Shown one piece after another: positions 44,143 to 50,750 of a stretch of 50,750 bases of DNA. The DNA comes from Candidatus Gastranaerophilales bacterium. Its GTDB lineage: Bacteria; Cyanobacteriota; Vampirovibrionia; Gastranaerophilales; Gastranaerophilaceae. Below the pieces are notes generated by a model. It made no database searches. It was not told the DNA's origin and saw only the letters and a program-made list of their open reading frames with translations. The stretch is from assembly GCA_947630535.1 (NCBI GenBank), contig CANRHZ010000008.1:1-50750 (forward strand). The letters run 5' to 3'. Within the stretch, counting starts at the first letter, position 1, and the number at the start of each line of letters is the position of its first letter. The position numbers were made by a program, and so were the translations under genes.

Positions 44143-45603
44143 ATGGAATTATTAAAAAAGACTGCCGCTGAAATAAGAAAAGCGCTTTTAAATAAGGAAG
44201 TCAGCGCACTTGAGCTTGTTGAAGCAGAATACAAAAGAATAGATGAAGTTGAAAATAAAATAGGCGCATTTAATTCTTTTACAAAGCAGGAAGCAATTAA
44301 TACGGCAAAAGAGGTAGATAAAAAAATCGCAAATAATGAAGCTCTGCCCCCTTTAGCAGGTATTCCGCTTGCTCTTAAAGACAATATAAACTACAAAGGC
44401 TCAAAAACAACCGCATCAAGCAAAATTCTTGAAAATTTCGTTTCTCCTTATGATGCAACGGTTTCTTTGAAATTAAAAGAAAACTTAATACCTGTTATAG
44501 GAAAAACCAACCTTGATGAATTTGCAATGGGCTCAAGTAACGAAAATTCGGCTTTTAAAAAGGTGCATAACCCCCATAACATAAATAAAGTTCCCGGAGG
44601 TTCTTCGGGCGGTTCGGCTGCATCAGTTGCATCTTTGGAATCGTATCTTGCACTGGGTTCCGATACAGGCGGTTCAATAAGATTGCCTGCAAGTTTTTGC
44701 GGTATAACAGGTTTTAAACCTACATACGGACGAGTTTCAAGATATGGACTTATAGCATTTGCTTCTTCCCTCGATCAAATCGGGCCCTTCGGAAGGTGCA
44801 TAGAAGATGTTGCGAACCTTTATTATGCAATTGCAGGGCATGACCCGAAAGATTCAACCTCTCTAAATTTAAAAGTGGAAAATCCTAATTTGACTTTAAA
44901 AAATGACATAAAAGGTCTTAAAGTCGGGATTATAAAAGAGCTTTTATCGGAAGGGGTGGACGAGGATGTTAAATTAGCGGTTATGAATGCTGCTAAAGTA
45001 TATGAGGAATTAGGGTGCACGGTAAAAGAAGTTTCGCTCCCGCTTTTAAAATATTCAATCGGCATATACTATATAGTTGCAACAGCGGAAGCAAGCTCCA
45101 ACCTTGCAAGGTTTGACGGGGTAAAATACGGATACAGAACCAAAGACCCCTCAAATTTAATGGAAATGTATACCAAAACAAGGCAAGAAGGTTTCGGGGA
45201 TGAAGTTAAAAGACGTATAATGCTTGGAACTTATGCACTTTCAAGCGGCTACTATGATGCTTATTATAAAAAGGCTCAACAAATGAGAAGGCTTGTTAAA
45301 AACGATTTTGACAGAGTATTTAAAGAAGTTGATCTCTTAATTTCACCTACCTGCCCGAACACTGCATTTGATATAGGTTCAAGAAACGATGACCCTATTA
45401 AAATGTATTTAACCGATATAGGTACAATATGCGCCAATCTTGCAGGATGCCCCGCAATAAGTATCCCCGCCGGATTTGATAAAGAAGGTATGCCAATCGG
45501 GCTTCAATTAATGAGCAATGTTATGAAAGATAACCTTCTTTTACAGTGTGCATACAACTTTGAATCTCAATCGGAGTTTCATAAAAAATTGGCAAATATT
45601 TAA
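44143..45603 (+). CDS. gatA: Asp-tRNA(Asn)/Glu-tRNA(Gln) amidotransferase subunit A
   Basis: 486 residues from ATG 44143, chosen for its GGAG and the typical start LLKKTAAEIRKALLNKEVSA; the open frame upstream overlaps yraN. GatA frees ammonia from glutamine for transfer to tRNA. The amidase signature GGSSGGSAASVAS, then GSDTGGSIRLPASFCG, gives the Ser-cisSer-Lys triad with the Lys in PLALKDNI-like LALKDN. It is not next to gatB (408) or gatC. A terminator follows. Confidence 0.97.
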   Translation: MELLKKTAAEIRKALLNKEVSALELVEAEYKRIDEVENKIGAFNSFTKQEAINTAKEVDKKIANNEALPPLAGIPLALKDNINYKGSKTTASSKILENFVSPYDATVSLKLKENLIPVIGKTNLDEFAMGSSNENSAFKKVHNPHNINKVPGGSSGGSAASVASLESYLALGSDTGGSIRLPASFCGITGFKPTYGRVSRYGLIAFASSLDQIGPFGRCIEDVANLYYAIAGHDPKDSTSLNLKVENPNLTLKNDIKGLKVGIIKELLSEGVDEDVKLAVMNAAKVYEELGCTVKEVSLPLLKYSIGIYYIVATAEASSNLARFDGVKYGYRTKDPSNLMEMYTKTRQEGFGDEVKRRIMLGTYALSSGYYDAYYKKAQQMRRLVKNDFDRVFKEVDLLISPTCPNTAFDIGSRNDDPIKMYLTDIGTICANLAGCPAISIPAGFDKEGMPIGLQLMSNVMKDNLLLQCAYNFESQSEFHKKLANI

Positions 45604-45640
45604 AAAAGAAAAGCCCCTCAGAATCAGGGGCTTAATTTTA
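45602..45640. terminator. bidirectional terminator after gatA
   Basis: AAGCCCCT (45611-45618) pairs with AGGGGCTT (45626-45633). It is flanked by an A-run on the left and a T-rich tract on the right, and serves gatA and the convergent minus-strand gene. Confidence 0.85.
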
Positions 45641-45665
45641 GCGTGTGCAAAATAAGGCGGGAAGT

Positions 45666-46999
45666 TTAATATTGAAGTGCATGAGCGAATATTTCGCCCA
45701 ATTTTTTGTTGTATTGCCTTCCGTCTGAGTCGGCAAAGGCATTTTTAAAATGGCTTAAGGGACTTCCGTCCGTTGAATAAGACGGGTTTGTCATCATTAT
45801 ATGGTGTGTATTTGTGTCGTACCTTAGGGGAAATATATCGTTTGTTTGCATAAAAGAGGGAAGTTTATCCGATGCTCTGTAAAATGCAAAAAGCCCTGTA
45901 TTAACCCTGTTTAGTCTTTGTTCGTATGTTATTCCCCCTTCATAGTTGTCATTTTCGACTTCCACTCCGGGAGCGTATTCTCTTGAATACTTGTTTTCTT
46001 CGGACAAATGCCTTACTTTATAGAAATCATCCCCCGTTACAAAGTCGGTTCCTGTTGTAAGGCCCATATTCCTGTATCTTTCAAAGTCGTCCGTGCTTTT
46101 TTCTCCGACAAAGCTCAAAGCGTTATTATTACTTCTTTTTCTTATTTCATAAAGTATGTATTGCATCTGTTCATATTCGGGAAGCGCCCCTACACCCGTA
46201 TAATTGGCGCAATCGTAGCCCCCTATATGTTTAGCGGAATCTATGAACATGGATTCAAACCCCAATTTGACAAGTTTGGCGCATTCATCTATAAACAGTT
46301 CCTGATGTTCTTTTTTGCACCAATCAAAAGTTTCATCTTCTTTGTTTGGATGTGAAACTTTTATTTGGTCTGCCGATATTACCATTCTAAAACCCGTTTT
46401 AATGCCTCTAAACCAAGCAAGTTCATTAAAAGCCCTTAACTGTTCTTCGGGGGTTAAATCTATATCATGGGAAATTATGTTGTCAGAATACCCCGCATTT
46501 AATTTTATTCCGTAAATTGAATTTTCTTCCCACGGGGCTTTTACATAGCCGTCCCCATAAATATTAGGGAAAATTTGAGAAATAATTATACAGTTTGCCC
46601 AGCTGAAAGCAGAAGGCGGAACGGCGGGAAGAAGTTTAATCATTCCAAAAATTCCGTTTTTACACCTTTCATTGTGCATTTCGGCCAAGTATCTGTTGTT
46701 TATCTCTATATAATTTGCAAGCCTTCCCACTTGTCGCCATAGTTTGGAGAGTGCATATTTTTTGGAAATTTCTTATAAAAAATTCCTCCCTCGGACAAAT
46801 TTACGGTTTTATTTATGCTCTCTTTTATTGAATCTTTCATAAAATCATAAGGGACAACATTTCCCATCCATTTTTTCATATACGCTCTCCCTATCCCTTC
46901 AAAGGCGCTATGAATAAAATCGTTGTCATATTTAAATTCATTGTTTTCATTCAACGAAAAAAGCAATTTATCTATTAATGTTAAATCTTCTTTTATCAT
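45666..46999 (-). pseudogene. frameshifted unknown protein, possible glycosidase-like TIM barrel
   Basis: Two adjoining frames belong to one gene. The 5' frame starts at ATG 46999 and ends at 46706. The second runs from about 46736 to 45666. At the junction the product reads ...NYGDK then GRLANYIEINNRYLAEMH, which a single missing base (AAGTG for AAxGTG) explains. Restored length is about 445 residues. The long part has WEENSIYGIKLN, HDIDLTPEEQL, GIKTGFRMVISADQIK and FESMFIDSAKHIGGYD. These resemble strands and loops of amylase-like barrels, but I cannot assign catalytic residues. TCAAAA-type short repeats directly precede the ATG. It could be a real frameshift, phase variation or a sequencing error. 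Confidence 0.65.
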
Positions 47000-47210
47000 A
47001 TTTTGATTTTGATTGATTTTGATTTTCTTTTCATCAATCGAAAATACAAAAACATAAATAATTACAACCGCTAATTTAATTTAGTCCGTTTGGGCAATTT
47101 TAACTTTTGTAAAAAATATACAACAGAATTTTTTATTGCCCGCAAAAATATTTGTCTTTGTTTGTTATATTTAAAGCAAGCAATTAAAGGATTAAAGGGA
47201 TTAATATAAG

Positions 47211-50200
47211 ATGAAAGTAAATTCTATCGACAGATACTATTCTAATTTTAAAAATTTAGGTTTAAATAAAACAAAACAAAATGATGCAACAAATCCGATT
47301 ATGGTAAAACCCTTAGGCAACGATTCGATAACTTTTCGGGGGGGGGGGGTAAGCTATTCGGCAAGTCATAAAGCGAAAATCAAGCAACTTGAAAATGGTT
47401 ATACCGTTAATGCCATGGAAGTAAAAAAGATAGCCGAATCTATTGCAAAAAAATATAACTGCAACATTTTGGAAGATTGGCATTTATACCTTGCATCCCT
47501 TGTATATTTGAATAAAAAAATAAACGATATAGATACAAATTCCATGTCTAACGATGAAATTTTCAGACAATCCATGCTGGGTCAGGTAATCTTTATGGCT
47601 GATAATAATCCCGATATAATTACCGATGACAGATTAAGAAAGAAACTTTCTGTTACTTTAAAAAAACATATTAAAAAAACTGTTAAAACATTTGCAAAAC
47701 AAGATTCGAATGAAAAAAATAAGAAAAACTTTTCTCTGTTTAGAAAACCTGTACCCTATTCAAAAGAAACCATAACCAATTTATATTCAACCTTAATTCA
47801 AAACTCGACCATTGAGTCTTTAGATGTCGTTCCCGAGAGTTTATTTTTGGCTGCCGGATACAATTCAAAGGATAGAGCCCTATCAAAAGAAGCAGACACT
47901 CTTGATAAAGATATTAAAAAAATACTTATGGTAGATTCAACGGACAAAAGGAAACAACATTTGAGCTTTTACGATTCAAAGGCGGATGTACTGTGGAAAA
48001 ATGTGTCTTTGGGTAAAAATACCATAATTCAATGCGATTCGAGCAATCAAGAATCTATGAAACATCTTACTTCAAGTTTTGCAAACCTCATAAAAAAACC
48101 TGATCAAAAATACTCGGGAATTGACCCAGAAAATACGGAAATTATTTCACTAAACCATTTTGCAAGCACAAACTTTTTAAATGATCTAATACATGACAAA
48201 GTTAAGGAAGCAAAGAACGGGAAAAGGGTTGTTATAATGGGCGATTTGTATAAAATGATGTCCCTTGACAACAACATGATTTCACTTAACCTTGTTAACA
48301 AACTGGGTAATCTGGAAAATTCCAATGTATCTTGCATTTTTACAATAACACCCGAATCATATTACCTTAACACTGCAAAAGGTGCGCTGCTTGCACCATT
48401 TTTAAATTCTTGCTCGGTTCAAACGCTCCCTGAAATTAATGTGGCAGATGCAATGAAATACTTGACGGATGAAAAAGGGATTGAATATATAAAAAGCGAA
48501 ACGGGTAAAGATTTTGATTCCGATACCATAAAAGCTGCAATAACAATGTCCTATAGAGATGATGATATTTATCCTGATAAAGCAATCAAGCTTTTAAGGA
48601 GTGTTTCAAATTATTATCCCGATAAGGAAAAATACGAACCATCCGATGTTGAAAACTTTATAAAAGAAACAAAAGGATTAAACGAAATTCAAGGAAGGGA
48701 TGATGACGAGACAATCGTTTATGATACAGGAAAAGGATTGAATGATATTGTGGGTTCTCCCATGACAAAGGCACAGGCAGAGAGTGTAGTAAAGCAAATC
48801 AAATCAGGTACCATAAATACTAAAGGATTTCTTATATATGCAGACAACTATTCCAGTTATGGCGGCGGCAGAAGGCATGTGGCGGAAGCCATTGCCGGAG
48901 AAGCAGGTATTCCTTTGATATCGGTTAATGCTCAGGAATTTGCCTTAAAAGATATTGATACCCTTTCTCAAAATGCAGGCATGTCTGAAATTAAAATAAA
49001 AAAACTCATGTCTATGGCAAAATCATCTGCCATGTCAAATCCCAATAAAACGGCCATGATATTTATTGAAAATTTTGATAATTTTGGTTCCGATCCTATG
49101 TATGGTCTTTCTTCAATATATGAGCAAAAGGCATTTTCACAACTTTTATATGAAATGGATAAAGTCAGAGAAAATGATGATGTGAATATAATTGTGGCAG
49201 GTTCAGTTAATATGCCGATGATAATCAACGAAAACATAAAAAAACCGTATAAATTTTTAGATAAAATTATAGTACACCAGCCTCAAGATTCACAACAAAG
49301 AAAAGAGGTCATGGAATATTACATAGACAAAATGAATCTTAAAATCAAAGGGGACGATAAAGAAAGAAACGAAATTTTGAATAACTTATCGGATACTACG
49401 ATGGGATTTAGCTTTGTTGATATTATTTATCTCCTTGAAACGGCAAAAAGAGTTTCAACTGAAAAGAATAAAGAGAAAATTGAATTTTCAGACTTAGTTG
49501 AAGCATTCCTTCAAACGACGACGGGAAGGGCTAATCCCGCTTATTTGTCGGATGAAGATAAGAAAATAATCGCCTCTCACGAGGTTGGTCATGCAATTAC
49601 TTCGGAAATTATGAGCAATATTGCAAGAAATCAAGGAATACCCTGGTTTTTACCTTCCGAATTAAATTTTATAACTCTTGATCCAAGAGGCTGGTATAGC
49701 GGAGCAACCTATTATAAAAATTTGGATAAAGACGAAAAGAATTTTGAAACGGTCATGGCCAATTTAGTTTATTCTTACGGCGGAAACTCGGCTGAAGATA
49801 CTATATATGGTATGAACGGTTCCTGGGGCATATCGGGAGATATGCATCAGGTAGATCAGATGGCAAGACTTGCCGTTCTTAATATGGGTATGGGCCCGAG
49901 AACAGGTGTAAGAAGAATACCGACAGATGAAAACGGCGATATTCAGGTTTATTCTCAAAACAAATTGCAAAATATTGAAGATGATATTGATGCTTTCACT
50001 TACGGGGCAAAAATAATTTCAGATGCAATTATAGAGGCATATAAAGACTTTATTATTGAATTTACCGAAAAATATTATTCAAAAGTAGGAAGCGGGAATT
50101 GTATAATTAGTGCTTCCACGCTTAGAGAAGAACTTGAAGATTGGAAGAATGGTTTATCTGCTCTTGATAAACTAAAGCTTGCTAAACTTGAAAACAATAT

Positions 50201-50258
50201 AATAAAGACCATGAACAAAGTAAAATATGGTAAAAAAATCACACCAATTAAAGTTTAA
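47211..50258 (+). CDS. ClpB-like/FtsH-like double pseudo-AAA protein with M41 zinc protease domain
   Basis: 1015 residues, no membrane segment. Residues 1-45 are a polar tail with DSITFRGGG (38-46), encoded in part by a 12-G run. Residues about 205-490 resemble the first AAA module of ClpB/ClpC: VSCIFTITPESYYL (373-386) matches the sensor strand and DTIKAAITMSYRD then YPDKAIKLLRSV (438-465) the lid, but the P-loop is lost. Residues about 505-745 resemble the FtsH AAA core (HVAEAIAGEAGIPLISVNA, 556-574). Walker A is NYSSYGGGRR and Walker B FIENFD, so the ATPase is probably inactive. Residues about 765-1000 resemble peptidase M41, with HEVGH (790-794) and a third ligand candidate Asp877. It is probably a cytoplasmic metalloprotease with scaffold-type AAA modules. 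Confidence 0.75.
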   Translation: MKVNSIDRYYSNFKNLGLNKTKQNDATNPIMVKPLGNDSITFRGGGVSYSASHKAKIKQLENGYTVNAMEVKKIAESIAKKYNCNILEDWHLYLASLVYLNKKINDIDTNSMSNDEIFRQSMLGQVIFMADNNPDIITDDRLRKKLSVTLKKHIKKTVKTFAKQDSNEKNKKNFSLFRKPVPYSKETITNLYSTLIQNSTIESLDVVPESLFLAAGYNSKDRALSKEADTLDKDIKKILMVDSTDKRKQHLSFYDSKADVLWKNVSLGKNTIIQCDSSNQESMKHLTSSFANLIKKPDQKYSGIDPENTEIISLNHFASTNFLNDLIHDKVKEAKNGKRVVIMGDLYKMMSLDNNMISLNLVNKLGNLENSNVSCIFTITPESYYLNTAKGALLAPFLNSCSVQTLPEINVADAMKYLTDEKGIEYIKSETGKDFDSDTIKAAITMSYRDDDIYPDKAIKLLRSVSNYYPDKEKYEPSDVENFIKETKGLNEIQGRDDDETIVYDTGKGLNDIVGSPMTKAQAESVVKQIKSGTINTKGFLIYADNYSSYGGGRRHVAEAIAGEAGIPLISVNAQEFALKDIDTLSQNAGMSEIKIKKLMSMAKSSAMSNPNKTAMIFIENFDNFGSDPMYGLSSIYEQKAFSQLLYEMDKVRENDDVNIIVAGSVNMPMIINENIKKPYKFLDKIIVHQPQDSQQRKEVMEYYIDKMNLKIKGDDKERNEILNNLSDTTMGFSFVDIIYLLETAKRVSTEKNKEKIEFSDLVEAFLQTTTGRANPAYLSDEDKKIIASHEVGHAITSEIMSNIARNQGIPWFLPSELNFITLDPRGWYSGATYYKNLDKDEKNFETVMANLVYSYGGNSAEDTIYGMNGSWGISGDMHQVDQMARLAVLNMGMGPRTGVRRIPTDENGDIQVYSQNKLQNIEDDIDAFTYGAKIISDAIIEAYKDFIIEFTEKYYSKVGSGNCIISASTLREELEDWKNGLSALDKLKLAKLENNIIKTMNKVKYGKKITPIKV
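47338..47349 (+). repeat. 12-G homopolymer tract inside the protease gene
   Basis: A run of 12 G, codons 43-47 of the ClpB/FtsH-like gene (Arg-Gly-Gly-Gly-Val). In an AT-rich genome such a run is conspicuous. Loss or gain of one base would truncate the protein within a few dozen codons. Confidence 0.95.
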
Positions 50259-50289
50259 TTAATTTTGTTTTTGTGCTAATATCTCATTG

Positions 50290-50750
50290 TAAAATTTGGG
50301 ATGTAGCAGGGTCCTATCAAGAAAGTGACTAAATGTCACTTTATGAAGTGGGGCAGGCGAATGTCTAGCCGAAGGCTTAGTTCAAAAGCCGTATAATATA
50401 ATGACCAAGCTGCGCTCAAGAATTTGACAATTGAATAATAAATATCGGGATGTGGCGCAGCTTGACTCTGCCGACAAAAAAGATACAGTGTATCTTTTTT
50501 GGAGAGGAAGCACCGTAGGTGCGCTACGAATTGAAAATTGAATAAAATATCGGGATGTGGCAGGGTCCCTACGAAGAAAGTGACTAAATGTCACTTTATG
50601 AGTGGGGCAGGCGAATGTCTAGCCGAAGGCTTAGACGGAGCCGTATAATATAATGACCAAGCTACGCTCAAGAAATTGAAAATTGAATAAAATATCGGGA
50701 TGTGGCAGGGTCCCTACGAAGAAAGTGACTAAATGTCACTTTATGAGTGG
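50290..50750. repeat. array of modular stem-loop repeats, running off the right edge
   Basis: Units begin with a GGGATGTRGC box near 50298, 50448, 50553 and 50698 and end with an AATTGAAAATTGAATAAA-type spacer. Units 1 and 3 (about 145-150 bases) carry AAAGTGAC-TAAAT-GTCACTTT and CTAGCC-GAA-GGCTTAG hairpins. Unit 2 (about 105 bases) has the same ends but different contents: a perfect 11-bp AAAAAAGATAC/GTATCTTTTTT hairpin and GCACC/GGTGC. Unit 4 repeats unit 3 and is cut by the window. No convincing protein-coding frame is present. Confidence 0.9.

Noticed and set aside
50446-50475. A tRNA gene start (CGGGATGTGGCGCAGCTTG resembles the 5' part of tRNA-Pro or tRNA-Met)
   Set aside because: The rest of the cloverleaf is missing: no anticodon arm, T-loop or matching acceptor 3' strand follows. 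It is part of the repeat unit.

Overview
The window is AT-rich bacterial chromosome, dense with genes and free of phage, IS or CRISPR signatures. Core gene content fits a fermentative, probably anaerobic bacterium: pyruvate:ferredoxin oxidoreductase, a 2-hydroxyacyl-CoA dehydratase/activase-type Fe-S protein, and GatA/GatB for indirect tRNA amidation. It also has a cell wall (MurI, AMIN/amidase). I infer a non-photosynthetic relative of Cyanobacteria (Vampirovibrionia / Gastranaerophilales-like). This rests on the overall style of the genes and on several lineage-type proteins that share short N-terminal modules. It is an inference and has not been tested phylogenetically.

Layout. 1-305 is a perfect 114-bp tandem repeat. 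408-5850 holds gatB, two paralogous Pro/Gln/Asn-rich HEAT-like proteins with a small unknown between them, and a histidine kinase whose promoter predicts a leaderless mRNA. 5893-9834 has an orphan winged-helix regulator, an orphan peptide-ABC ATPase, a LicD-family transferase and the CoA-activase-like protein. The last is preceded by what looks like a transcription attenuator. 10220-11924 is rpsB-tsf, followed by a candidate small RNA that carries an anti-Shine-Dalgarno motif. 12210-18928 has an orphan DNA methyltransferase convergent on a minus-strand series: amidase-murI, then rpsU-yajQ-nadK-recN. 19370-22463 is a protein-export block: secD, secF, a regulator with a zinc ribbon, and convergent secG. 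22515-25053 has an endonuclease IV-like protein and an HD protein whose 3' part is broken. 25206-33791 is the S10/spc ribosomal cluster from rpsJ to rplR, with a terminator plus new promoter between rpsN and rpsH and a strong terminator after rplR. 33841-38764 is the smc-scpA-scpB condensin operon. 38981-42511 is nifJ. 42537-45603 has a stand-alone RelA/SpoT-like protein, yraN and gatA. 45666-46999 is a frameshifted unknown. 47211-50258 is a 1015-residue protein described below. 50290-50750 is an array of modular stem-loop repeats that runs off the right edge.

Most striking. The 1015-residue protein appears to join a ClpB/ClpC-like AAA core, an FtsH-like AAA core and an M41 zinc protease. Both ATPase cores have lost their Walker motifs, while the protease motif HEVGH is intact. 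Its 5' coding region contains a run of 12 G in an otherwise AT-rich genome, a classic phase-variation configuration. The run encodes part of a short N-terminal module (D-S-I-T-F-R-G). Similar modules occur in the RelA/SpoT-like protein (D-T-V-S-F-G) and the HD protein (K-T-V-S-F-D). These accessory proteins, the two HEAT-like paralogs with a shared AVNIQIF module, and the two disrupted genes are the part of the window that standard annotation explains least.
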